Source: Diphasiastrum complanatum (Eukaryota > Streptophyta > Lycopodiopsida > Lycopodiales > Lycopodiaceae). Taken from it: a stretch of 64,000 bases of DNA. Below are positions 1-11,465 of this stretch, in pieces. Below the pieces are notes generated by a model. The model was not told where the DNA came from. It was given only the letters and a program-made list of their open reading frames with translations, and did not search any database. Where the stretch lies: positions 46,626,042 through 46,690,041 of the forward strand of contig CM055099.1 of NCBI GenBank assembly GCA_029204225.1. Reading direction: 5' to 3'. Position numbers and translations under genes: made by a program. Within the stretch, counting starts at the first letter, position 1, and each line of letters opens with the position of its first letter.

Positions 1-480
1 TTGAGAGCCCATCAGATGTAGGTTGATATGCTGTCAGATGAGGTTAGATGCTTTTCAGATGTAGGTTTTATGCCTGTCGGATTGTAGGTTTTGTTGATGC
101 TCGATGGATGTAGGTTGAGATTGCGCGTTTAGATGTATGTTTCTATGCCTGTCAGATGTATGTTGAGGATGCTCATCGGATGTACTAGGTTCTATGCCCA
201 TCGGATGTAAGTTGAGATGCCTGTCGGATGTAGGTTGAGATGCTCGTCGAAGTAGCTTTATTGCCTATTGGAGTAGGTTGAGAGCTCGTACCGATGTAGG
301 TTTCTATGCCCATCAGATGTAGGTTGAGATGCCCGACGGATGTAGGTTGAGATGCCTCTCGGATCTAGGTGAGATGCCCGTCAGATGTAGGTTGAGATGC
401 CATCGAGAGATGCCTCATAGGGATGTAGGTTTTTATGCCCATCGGATGTAGGTTGAGATGCTTGTCGGATGTAGGTTTCG
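1..480. repeat. Degenerate 23-bp minisatellite, about 20 units
   Basis: Tandem units of about 23 bp follow one another. Two subtypes interleave: A is close to TTGAGATGCCCGTCGGATG plus TAGG, and B begins TTTCTATGCCCATCGG and ends the same way. Units carry point changes and small indels, and one unit near 398-440 is expanded. The array runs off the left edge of the window, so its full length is unknown. No coding potential is visible. Confidence 0.9.
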
Positions 481-502
481 CTCGAAGAGTAAATTGTTTT
501 GC

Positions 503-677
503 AGTAGGTTTCTCAACCTACATCCAACGATAAGCATAGAAGCTACATCCGACGAGCAGCAAAACCTACATCCGACGGGCATCTCAGCATAGAAACCTAC
601 ATCCTGAGCATCTCAACCTACATATGACGGGCATAGAAAGCTACATCCAACGATGTAGGTTTCTCAACCTACATCAA
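503..677. repeat. Inverted block of the same 23-bp minisatellite
   Basis: After a short spacer (about 480-502) the repeat continues in the opposite orientation, with cores such as CAACCTACATCCGACGGGCA. The junction is therefore head-to-head, and the two blocks could pair as a long imperfect hairpin. The inverted block has about six to seven degraded units. Confidence 0.85.
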
Positions 678-802
678 GTAAAATTTTTTGCAGTTATGAC
701 TATTTTTGAATTGAGGTCATTATTTTAATACTTTTATTGATAAAAGCATTTTTAACACTTACTTACAAAAATCCTAAATTCAAACAAATAATTCAATAGA
801 TT

Positions 803-1237
<435 letters not shown>

Positions 1238-2985
1238 CATGTACTTACAAGCAAGCAATGTGTCTTTAATGGCATTTTGGTTTATGTTTTTATGTTATTC
1301 AATTTATGTACTTATGTATTAAAATTCTAATCACAATTTGTTGGTTTATTCAAAAATTGGTGGTATGACAATCTCCTACACCAAAGACAATGTGAGTATA
1401 TGTATCGAAACAATACACAATCCCTTCTCAAATTATTTGAGAGGCAAGGAGTTAGAACGGATTGGGATTAGGATTGTTAAAAAGTGTATTTAGGACCTTG
1501 AATAAATCTACCACACATGAGAGTTTTTCACACTACCAAATCTATCTTGATCAACTCGAATTTTGATAGGCTATCAACCAAGATTTGGATCTAGGCGAGC
1601 GCTCTTGTACACAAAAAAATAATCAATCCATCACAGACTAAGTGTTACTCAAGGTTTTTGGTGAGATACAAACATTCTACTATCGGGTCGAGACAGGAAA
1701 ACCAAGAGCCCTTGAGTAGAGAGAGAATCTAACAGGAGAATTTGACTCAAAGTGATTCTATCTCCCAAAAAGTGTTTTGCACAAAGGAGCTATCATCATA
1801 TATAGTGGTACCTTGAGTCCTACACTAATTTGCATGTGGAGAATCTTGAAATTGATTATGCCTCTCTTTGTGAGCCTCTAAATGTGATTGGACCCTATAG
1901 ATCCATGATATCAAGGTGGTAGATTGAGGTCTGCACCACTTTCACTTCTGCATCCCACAAAATAGGACATGTGTTGACCTTTGATTGAGCCAAAAGTCAT
2001 GACCCAAATTCCTATGTCTAATCATGCTTTTTATTTGTACAAGTCACAAGGAGATTGAGGCCCAACCTCATGATGACACTTGGCATTATTCTACTTGACT
2101 AGCGTTTGCCTACTTTCACATTGCTTTGTAAAACAATCTATTCTAAGGCATGAATTAGCTAATGCAAATAGGCCTAATACTCATTTTGCATCATTTCCTT
2201 GTGCTTGATTTCCATGCTAATCTCAAATATAATGAGGCTCATATCAAACACAACCTATTATTCCTCTTCATTGTCATCGTCACCATTAGATAATGAATAT
2301 TTCAAATTCATAGTGAAGCAATATAGAATATTTGGATAGAGTTAGAGAGAGACTCTTTTGGTATGAAAAATTTGTTGGATGATGCAACAAATGATGTAAT
2401 AACAGATTTATGAATTTTACGTATTACTTCAACAGATACAACATAAAACTATACAACATATTATTGATCTTGCCTCCACATACTGAAATTATTTTCTTTC
2501 ATATTTTGGCATGGCAAGGTTATGATCACACTTATAAACGATGTGAGAAACAAATTCATGATTTTCATATATATATATATAAACCTTAGAGAAACTTAGA
2601 GCCCGACGAGGGCCTTTGAAGAAGATGCTTTTTTATTTTTTTTCTTATTTTCGTTGCCATGTAGACCAATTGAAACCTTAGCTTCGGGGTTCTACGTAAC
2701 GTAGAATTTTCAAATATATAAATAAAATAAAAACTTTTTAAATATATTGATGTTTCGTCGGACAACATGTGGAAATGCTATTGGTTGATGAGGCCTGCCC
2801 TTCCAGCTCACCACTGCTTGAAGAGACCCAAAAATATTGAAAATGGAATATGAGAGATGATTGAGATGAGAAAATCGATGTAGCATTAATGTATATGCAT
2901 TGTCAAAACATGGTTAACAGGGATAACCAGAGTTAATTTGTGGTGCAAATAGATCAGTGTTTCAAATTTTGCCAACACTTTTTCT
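1238..2985. other. Unassigned non-coding stretch
   Basis: No sustained coding frame, RNA gene or complete mobile element is recognisable. Base composition and several short palindromic bits resemble decayed LTR sequence, but no primer-binding site or polypurine tract was found. A short AT run lies near 2567-2580. Confidence 0.5.
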
Positions 2986-4476
2986 CAGATTCATGGCTTT
3001 TTGTCAACGCAAATTTTCAGATTCATAGTTCATTGTTTCAGATTTTTGCATGCAAATTATGAATGGCGCCATCAAGGAAGCCGTGCTTCTCAATCGACTC
3101 TGTGCTTCTATTCAACGAGACAGATGATAATGGATTATGGGTGCCCAAGAAAATATTCAAAAAACTCTTGGATTTTGATGCATCCATCATCAAGAGGAGC
3201 ATTTCAAAAAAGGAAAAAAGGTCAAAACTATCATTTCGATCTTATTGGAAGGCCAAAATTTTGGAATTTCAGAACATCATTAGGAGAAAAATTTATTTAT
3301 GAAATTCTAGTCCAACATGATATATATGCATTCAGAGATAAATGTGCAAGGATTCAACCGTCAGGATTACAAAAAATGCAACTGTGAGTATTGATATTTT
3401 TGATACTTTGATTTTTGTCAATTCATAAATATCTAATAGTAAACTTGCCAATCTGATCATTTTCTCTTGCAGATTTATATCCATCCAACATAAATGAATG
3501 AGAGCCAAGTGGATCTTTAGCAGATGTGTCAGATGTTATTCACACTGATATTGGACAGTTGCAATATCGAGGTAGAACTGCAAAAGATCTAGCTAATAGT
3601 GAAATCTTTTTTTATGAATCAATGTACATTCCTGATACAATTTTTTTTTTTTTGGACAAATAGTACCAATTCCATTACCTAGTTTTGAAAGTGATGAATG
3701 AATTGCACCAGATGCTATAGTTTCAGAATCATTTTGTTGCAAGATATATACTGATGTAAAAAATTCATTAAAAATGAGCACGAGATAAAAACAGTCAGAT
3801 TGAGTTAATTTATTTTTTTGAATATATTTGTGGATTTCTTTTCAAGTGTCAGTGTAGACAAAATCTCAACGATGTTTGTATGCAAAAATTTATCAGATAG
3901 TTTATTATCTGAAGTTATGGATGAAGGCTGGGACAAAAGATCAGATGGAGAAATAGAATGCAGAATTAAAATGTCTTCCATGTGCTTCCGTTATCAAATT
4001 GAAAAAAAAATGTTGAGCTTAAGCTTCTATTATCAAAAATGGAAAAAAAAATAAAGGTAAATGGGTGCCACTCGATCAAGACTTGGAAGCCAGTGGACAT
4101 TCAGAACAAAAAAATATTGAGATTATATACAATGATGTCGTTTTGACATGTGTTGAGGTGGAAGAAGATTGGAGTCTAATCTACATCCGGCGGGAACTAT
4201 TGCTCCTACAAGATGATGTACTTTCAAACTTCAGATTCATTTTCAATGGTAAACTCGTAAGTAACTGTAAACACTCAATCTTTTATAATAGTTTCAATCA
4301 AAACTTTCTAATAGAAACTCTATACTAATTATAACTAACTTTGTATTAGTTTTATGCAGGTACGTAAAAGACATGAGCTCGAGATCAAATGTAGAGATAC
4401 TGGTGAAACAATCCAACTTCTGGAGATTCACTATCAGCAAATACATGCCAATCATCATGTCTTTTTATCATTATAG
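2986..4476 (+). CDS. Unknown spliced gene; C-terminal two exons well supported
   Basis: I do not recognise this gene. The best evidence is at the 3' end. An exon ending at 4256 (reading KWVPLDQDLEASGHSEQ and on to FRFIFNGKL) has a GTAAGT donor. After a 103-nt intron with a TTTTATGCAG acceptor, an exon at 4360-4476 continues in phase 0 (VRKRHELEIKCRDTGE, stop at 4474-4476). An upstream open stretch at 3063-3302 (starts MAPSRKPCFSIDSVLLF) and one at 3818-4051 could be earlier exons, but their junctions are unclear. The segment with RRELLLLQDD and FIFNGKLV looks like a small beta-rich fold, loosely ubiquitin-like; that is inference. Product, start and full exon set are uncertain, and it could be decaying. 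Confidence 0.4.
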
Positions 4477-4824
4477 AAAAATTGCATTCCGATAATAGAC
4501 TATGGATACAAGTTGATTGTAAGAATCTATTGTGATATCAATAAAAAAACCCATAAACGAGTTGTTTACAAGTAAAACGATTGTATTTTTTTTTTATGTC
4601 TCTCTATTTACAAATAGATCTCTTTTCAGTCAATTTTTCTATATTTTTCTATATCAGTATTAGGAAACTAATAAGACAACAGCTCCTTTTATAATCTCTC
4701 CTCCTCTGTTTTGGAAAGGGCCTCAATGTCTTTTAAGACAAGAAAAATATCTGTTACAAAATTGCCTTCCTCTGTATTAGGAAATACTTTTATTCCTTTT
4801 TGATCATATAAAATAAGATTTGCA
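4477..4824. other. Short spacer between convergent loci
   Basis: AT-rich sequence between the 3' ends of the plus-strand locus and the minus-strand locus. AATAAA occurs near 4540, about 65 bp after the plus-strand stop, and could serve as its poly(A) signal. Nothing else is recognisable. Confidence 0.4.
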
Positions 4825-6700
4825 TCATGAGACAACCTGAAAGGCTGTTAAGACAGGAGCAGCTTCCTTTTGAGGGCCCTCGATTGCAGGTGCAATGCTT
4901 ACACCGTACTGGGCAAAGGTTCTGATCAATTCTTGTCGAAATCTATTAAGGCTTCGAATACTTGGAAGCGGAGCTTGCTTGTATAAGATAATGGCCCCAG
5001 AATCAGAATGAAATAAACTACAAATGAATAGAATATTACCTTTTCAATATATACATCCGTTTGTAATTTATACCATTCAAAAAATAGCTTCGTATTGTAC
5101 AGGACGAACCATGCACAACTAAAGACGTCATTTTGCTGTACACACTGCATATATAGAACGAAAATTAGTAATATTATGATAGAAATTTTATTTACGCCAT
5201 GAGGATACATTTGAACTAAAAAAGAAATACATGCATATCAGAAATAAATTGAATATACCTTGAGAGATTTAATGGTCATATCTCCAATTGAAGTTGCCAT
5301 TGTCGGTATTTCCCGAACAACATCATGAAGTAGAGAATCAAATTCTCTATGTGTATTTGCAGCTGAGTTTAATTTTACACATAGAAAATTTGATACTCCC
5401 TCATTTATCTTTACAAAAAAAATGTTTAGGCTCCAATGCCGACTGCAACAACTAAGATACAAATATCAATAAATTCATATTTATGAAAAAAATTCCGTTC
5501 TTATTAAAGCAATGAGGCATGCAACAATCCAGATTAAAGCAACAAAAACAAAAGAGCAATCCTTACTTATTTTCATATGGAATCAAATAGAATTTTCACC
5601 ATAGGACTGCACTCGATAAAATAGACAGCCTTCTCAAAATTGGCTTCTTTCTCCTTTACCGCTCCCATGAAAAATGGACTAACTACAAAAACTGTACCAT
5701 GGGAATTGAAACTAATACTATTCTGCAAAAAAGAGACTCCGACCTCTACTATTGCATCTTAAATTTTGAGGTCTTATCTTTTAGCTCGGCACAAAAATTT
5801 GGGACCTAATCTAAATCTTCTATGTGTATCTGGAAGAAAAAAATCAAAAAAGTTGTCAAGAAGATCAATTTTGTTAGCTAGGTAGGCCTCGTATTGATTA
5901 TAATGGTCAGAATAAAAAAAAACCTGGGGCTGGATCGTATGGAATTCTCACAAAAAGATTATGTATAGGAGTATAAACAGAATTGGAAACAATATTTACA
6001 GATTTCTCTGTTATTTTGTCTCGCTCCTCTTGGGTAATCAACACTTTTGGTGATGAAACTTGCCGAGGAGCTGGACGAATAACAGATGGAGGAAGGGGTG
6101 AAGATTCACAATCTGAGTCAGATTCTCCAGCATCAGACTCAGAGTTCAGAAACGCACGAGGTCTCTTGGCCAGGATAACTCCTAGGAGGAAGGGAAGCAG
6201 TTGGCCTTCGAGATCCAGCCCTCTTGGGGACAGACTGCTTTCTCTTCCTCCTAAAGGTAGTAGGCAAATTGGTTCTATCCAGAGGTAGGTCTCTGGAGGT
6301 GCTGGCATTATCAACATGCAGACTAGAATATCTGTCCCGAAGCCTTTTGAGAATGACAAAATCCTTTGGCATGATGGTGGACACGCTTACCATGCACTGC
6401 CAAAAGACACGAATCCTCAAAAAACTGGACATAAAATCTTCTGCAGCACCTTGCAAGGCCTACATGGCTGTCACGACAAAATGAACATCTAGCCCAAGTG
6501 ACAGAGTGGACATTCCGTATAGATCAGCCAAAAGGAACTCTAGAGATCAACAATTCAGTTGATCTATGGAGTTTTCCTGATCTCCCTCAGCCAGACCTAC
6601 TTCCTTCCATGCCTATGGCCAGTAAACTAGGGGAAACACGTGAAGGGGATGGCTGTACAGTGGTTATGGCACGGGCAGTGGATTTGGTCCTAGCCATCAT
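4825..6700 (-). CDS. Unknown multi-exon gene; N-terminus resembles the histone H3 tail
   Basis: I do not recognise the family. Reading on the minus strand, the last four exons join cleanly: 5600-5757 (DAIVEVGVSFLQNSISF through YFIECSPM), 5259-5408 (INEGVSNFLC through MTIKSLK), 5040-5144 (CVQQNDVFSCAWFVLYN through VYIEK) and 4825-4977 (QAPLPSIRSLNRFRQELI through LTAFQVVS and stop). All have GT-AG borders, and the last three introns are phase 0. An exon ending at 5924 (PIHNLFVRIPYDPAP) donates one base to the 5757 exon, also in phase. Upstream come an acidic serine tract (SESDAGESDSD) and a basic stretch (RRKRKQSVPKR). A frame change near 6170 separates them and may be an indel. The putative start at 6700 or 6697 gives MMARTKSTARAITTVQ. 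The joining of the first segment (6587-6700) is not resolved. Possible nuclear protein or an envelope/Gag-like transposon ORF. Confidence 0.55.
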
Positions 6701-7110
6701 ACTCAGAGGCAGAAAATAAACAAAAAAAAGTTTGAACAAAAGAAAAGTGGATGAAAACAAAAAAAATTGCAATGAAAGAGCGCTAGAGATCGATACCCAA
6801 ATTGAATATTAGTTTCGAGCGCAAGATCTACAGAGATTATTTTATGAAATGAGATGCACGCTCAAAAGCAATATTGGAATACCAGCGGTATCGGAGCAAA
6901 CTGTGAGAGGGCAGAAGCTAGAACATGAAAGAGCTGCTTGAGAGCGATATTGGGAGCTAAAAGCGAAAATTTTGCAAAAAAAAAATGAAAATTTTGAGGA
7001 CTTATGTATACGAAATTTCTGCACGTGTGAAAAGACGGCGAGGACACATGTCGATAGATTATTAGCCCTTGTGGACTATCCGTACTGACAATGATGACCC
7101 TATTATTAGG

Positions 7111-7168
7111 CCACGTGGGCTGAGCACGTGCACGAATGCGCTCTCGACGTGTGTCATTCTCGCACGTG
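7111..7168. promoter_or_regulatory. Cluster of three G-boxes
   Basis: Three CACGTG cores lie within 57 bp: CCACGTGG (7111-7118), GCACGTGC (7124-7131) and a third core at 7163-7168. An ACGTGT element lies between them at about 7147. G-boxes bind plant bZIP and bHLH factors. The cluster sits between the divergent loci starting at about 6700 (minus) and 7300 (plus), so it could serve either. Confidence 0.7.
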
Positions 7169-7213
7169 ACAGATGTCAGATCAATCATTCTAGGTACGAC
7201 GCATTTATTTTGA

Positions 7214-7279
7214 CCAATCACAAGTCGACATGTGTTTCGTCGCCGCTAATCCACAGGTGCAAATTTTTTTTATAAATAG
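7214..7279 (+). promoter_or_regulatory. CCAAT box and TATA box
   Basis: CCAAT at 7214-7218 is followed by TATAAATAG at 7271-7279, a strong plant TATA box. With the G-boxes about 100 bp upstream this is a complete core promoter pointing rightwards, with transcription expected to begin near 7305. Confidence 0.75.
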
Positions 7280-7299
7280 GTCTTCTTTGGCTCGGATTT

Positions 7300-9106
7300 T
7301 TACGCAAATTTACAACAACTTTGCAGGATATCAATTTCAAGCACGTCGCTTGCTCTCATTACCCTTCATGGACTATTTTGCGCCTAGATTCGATACTGCA
7401 TCGTCCGATATGGCATTCAAGCACGCTTCGCATTTCTTTTCTGTTTTGCTCTTTGTTCTTGCGCTCGGATCCGATACTCCAACTTGAAATATCTCTCTCG
7501 AGCGCACGTTGCCTTGACATGCTTGTCTGATCTGGGTTTTGCGCCTGAGAGCGATATTAAAAATATTAGTTCTGTTGTTTTTGTTAATATGTCTAATTTT
7601 AAATCTAGTTTGTTTTCTTTTTTTCATGAATTTGGTATTACTGATAGGTTGAAGTGTTTTAAATCTCTTTTTTTCTCCTTTTTTTTTAATTCTACCTTCT
7701 ATACTGAGGGTCCTGGTGTGGAGGCATTTTCTGAGATATATCTCAGATATAAGTGCCTACTCAGTACTCCCTTATTCAAATCTTAGAATAAGGACATGAT
7801 TCATTATCAGGACCTGGCGGCACTCGACAAGCATATCTATAAAGCTAAGCTTGACAAAATGTTTACCAAGTTACATAATGATTTCAAGTCTGTAGATGAG
7901 TGCCCAATTCATAATAAGAAATGTAGATTTGTTGATTTTCAGTCTGCTTTTATTTATTTTTTTCTTTTGTTAAATATTTCTGACGATTTGGGGGCCGTTC
8001 CCTCCACTTCTGAAGCAGTTTTTCTAGTGGTACAAAGTCTAAAAAGTCAAATATTGTAGATATAGATACTTTTTTTATTGATACGGGTGTTAGTTTAGAT
8101 GATTGTTCTGATTTTGATCCTGCTCGAAATAGGGCTACGTTTATAGGCCCTAGAACCCCCACTACTCTTTCTCCTTCTAATATATCTTTGATCACCTGCC
8201 TACTTATAATATAGATAATAATTTCTTTTTGACAATATTGGATATATCGGATCTTTTTGACTTCACTGAAGCTGAGACTCTTTGCATTTTGAACAAAGAG
8301 CTAGATGAATTTTCAGATATAATTGATTTTGATGTTGATGATCTTCTCCCTGGTGTTGACGGATAAGTTTTTATTCAGGGAAAGATTGCTTGAAAATGGC
8401 TGTGGAAGAAATGCGCAACAAAGAAGATGATCTACCTTATGAGGAGGAGTTTCTTAGAATCCAAAGTCAACTTGGTTTTCCACAGCCAACTGTCTATTCA
8501 CCAACAATATTGACATTGAAAGGTGGACATAATACTGATGGAGAGACAGGAGAGACAATAATCAGTGAAGACAAAGTCGAATGCGTAAGTTTTTGTATTC
8601 TATCAAGTACTAGTAGATTGGTTATGTCAGTTTATATACTGGAGCTTACTTTGTTTTTTATCATTTCAAGAAACAATTTTTCTTGATGATTTTGCAATTC
8701 GTCGAGGAGGGCAGAGATCTTCTGCTAGAGAATTTTCAAGAGATTATGCACTGGGGCACTATCTGAAGTCCTTCAAGAATAATGAGATAAGTGTTGCCCA
8801 TTCAAAGTTTCATTAACATGGTGAAACTATGATTATGGCAACAAAGTCACTGTCGCATTTTCTTGGAGGACGTAATTTCAATAGGGTTCATAAAATGTTT
8901 TTGTAAAAAAAACTATTGTGGTTAAAATTTTAGGATATGGACCAATGAATTCCATGTTCAGATCATCTCATTTTGTAGTATATGCTGTTTAACGTTGATC
9001 TGAGTAAGCATGAAAACTATGAGCTATTGGATCCATACAAAAGAAGAAAATTGTTGCATGATTCTAAGTTGCAACTTTTATTGGAAAAAATATCGGAAGC
9101 AGATTA
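7300..9106 (+). pseudogene. Unknown plus-strand locus with several coding blocks
   Basis: Downstream of the TATA box, coding-like blocks follow in changing frames. They include IHYQDLAALDKHIYKAKL (about 7798), a block with SSGTKSKKSNIVDIDTFF (about 8024), and an acidic block LFDFTEAETLCILNKELDE ending at a stop near 8366. Another block reads MAVEEMRNKEDDLPYEEEF and ends at a GTAAGT donor at 8585. After it come FLDDFAIRRGGQRSSAREF (about 8680) and LFNVDLSKHENYELLDPYK, ending ISEAD at about 9106. I do not recognise the product. Several joins do not keep phase with simple GT-AG splicing and one frame has an internal stop, so either the exon set is incomplete or the gene is decayed. It may be two genes. 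It converges on the minus-strand locus starting about 60 bp further on. Confidence 0.35.
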
Positions 9107-9167
9107 GATACTGCAGAATTATACTTTGTCAATATTTTTATTTAATGTACAAATTTTTATTGTGTGT

Positions 9168-10609
9168 CTATAGCCTACTGGATTGTATAAATTTGCATGC
9201 TTTTTGAAATTTTTTTTGTGTTATGATGAACTTGGATTCTTCTGTAAAACCATTGGAAAAGTTGCAGTATATAGCTGTTTTTTGTGCTAGTCCCGCCATG
9301 TTGTGTACTTTTATGAAATGTCGCTCTTGCTTGCCAATGAGATTTTTCCATTCCTTGCGATGACCATATGCTAAGACTTCCACTATTTCTTGCAAAGAAT
9401 GTCAAATGATGTCGTAATATGTGCTGCATGTCATAAAAACATAATCTAAATCAGTACCAAAAGTATCTAATTTAATTACACATATTTGTCTATCATAGTG
9501 TAAAATCAAAATCTTACCATATAATGTGTTATATGATCAACACCCCCATGCCATTTGAACTGCATTCACAAATTCATTGGTTGTTTTCTGTATCATTTGT
9601 ACATCAGTATTTGAAAATTTATCTTTTCTCAAGTATTTCACCATGTTGTCTAACTTTTTCCAAACTTCTACTAACCTTCTTCTTCATCTTTTTTATTTTG
9701 TTATTATTTAACATTGATTTCATAGATTTAGAAGTCAAAATAGAGCCTAGTGAGTTTCCAATTGAAATCTCATCGGCCAAATGGTCTTCAACAACCAATG
9801 TTGATCTACATTGCAAATATAATGTTCATGAAAATGTCAGTAGAAATTAGGACACTTATAATATTCACAGCAATATATAATAAGCAAATCAACAGAAAGT
9901 TGAAATGAATAAATAACAAAATTATTGATTATGAATGAATCAAAAAGTTCAAGTAATATTCAATACCAAATAAGCTATAACTTACTTGAATGCACGGATT
10001 CGTCTTTTTCTATGACCTCCTCTGGATGATAGATCACATATATCCTTGTTTACTAGTCTTGTCCTCTTGTTGCTTCGGACATTTCTGTTGAGCACATCCA
10101 TATCTTTAACAAGAGACAAATATGAGATACGCATGGATTGAAATGCAATTTTTATCTCATCATTACTAGTTTTATAATGATGCAAAGAAGATTTCAACCT
10201 TTGGATCTCCTCCTTGAGCATCTGATTTTCATCCAGACAAGTTTTCATCTTTGTAGATTTTTCTTCGCACTCCTTTGATATTTTCCTTGATTCCTCTTCC
10301 AAATATTGTATTCTTTGCATTGAATGTGCATTCCCATAGAGCATCAAATTCTCACAGTAACCCAAAAGGCCATTTTTACCATGACACATAGATTATCAAC
10401 TGACTCACCGAATGAAAATCTGGATGTTGCAATGAACATGGATCAATAGGATACAATGTTCCTGATGACCATAAATCTACATGTTTTAGCTTTTCCTCCC
10501 TGTATCGGACCATATCAGAAGTTGACAATCTGGGTTGCTTTGAGTTTCTCGTCCTGAGCGGAGCATATTTTGGTGACAGATCCACATGAAGATGATAAAG
10601 CTTTGTCAT
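9168..10609 (-). CDS. Unknown minus-strand gene with coiled coil
   Basis: I do not recognise this product. A 5' block at 10409-10609 (MTKLYHLHVDLSPKYAPLR on to SLQHPDFHS) ends at a good GTGAGT donor. The next block, about 9986-10312, is a predicted coiled coil rich in E, K and L (YLEEESRKISKECEEKS, NQMLKEEIQRLKSSLHH), followed by a basic tail (RGGHRKRRIRAF) and a GTAAGT donor. A further block lies near 9750-9805 (STLVVEDHLADEISIGN). A last one at about 9180-9424 follows an ATGCAG acceptor and contains IWSSQGMEKSHWQAR and FHKSTQHGG, which look like a conserved motif. Phase between the first two blocks was not reconciled, so exon borders are approximate. It could be a host gene or part of a DNA transposon. 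Confidence 0.4.
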
Positions 10610-10814
10610 CAGTACTATAGTATAGTAACAAACAACACAATGACAATAACAAAGCTGGAGATGGCGCTAACGACTCTGCTGGAGATTGAGATGGCGCTAA
10701 ACACTTGTTTTTTGACCCTAGAGATAGAGATGGCGTAGGCTTTTTTTAGAAGTGTCACTCTTAATTCAAATTTTTGAGTGTTCCCAACTATTGGGAGGGA
10801 ATATTTCAACATTT

Positions 10815-11465
10815 TAAAAAATTATATTTTAACTATGGTTAAACACCAGTGAAGTTTGATGTGACTAAACTAAGGTGCATTCATTTACATGGAAAGTAGT
10901 GTGGGCGGATGTGTAAAGAAGTTAAAAAATGATATTATAATTACTTTATAGTTATGTTTCTCTCTCCTGCATGGCATTTCTTATAGGGCCCTCTTTGGGC
11001 CCATATTTTCTCTAATGGCTCATGCATCCATATATTTATTGTGTTTGCTTTCATCAAATTCATACTTTGGTATGAGAAATTTAAATGTGAAAAACTAATT
11101 CATGATTTTACGTGATTGTATAAAATATACTATTGTGATTCACTAACTAGAGAGAGAAAATAGACAATGTAGTCCAAATGCAGATCATCTCCTTCTCAAA
11201 GCCAAATAGTGAATACACCAATATAACAAATGAGGAGGGATGAATCCATTTGGATTAGGTTCTCAGATGTCCATATGTAGATTTTAACCCTACAATTACA
11301 TCAGTGGTCTAGATGACACATTCAGAAAACTAGCCAATCGTTGATTTTTATGTCCATATCTAAGATCTTTATAATTGAAGTGCATTTGTTATCATGGATG
11401 AGATCTTTATCATATATTAAATTCAAGTTATCAATTTTGTGTGGATCTATTATCATATTCTCCAG
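10815..11465. other. No gene recognised upstream of the terpene synthase exons
   Basis: AT-rich sequence without a convincing N-terminal exon for the adjacent gene. The missing first exon(s) of that gene should lie here or farther left if the gene is intact. Confidence 0.4.

Noticed and set aside
1-677. CRISPR-like regular repeat array
   Set aside because: Units are directly adjacent with no unique spacers, and the DNA is eukaryotic.
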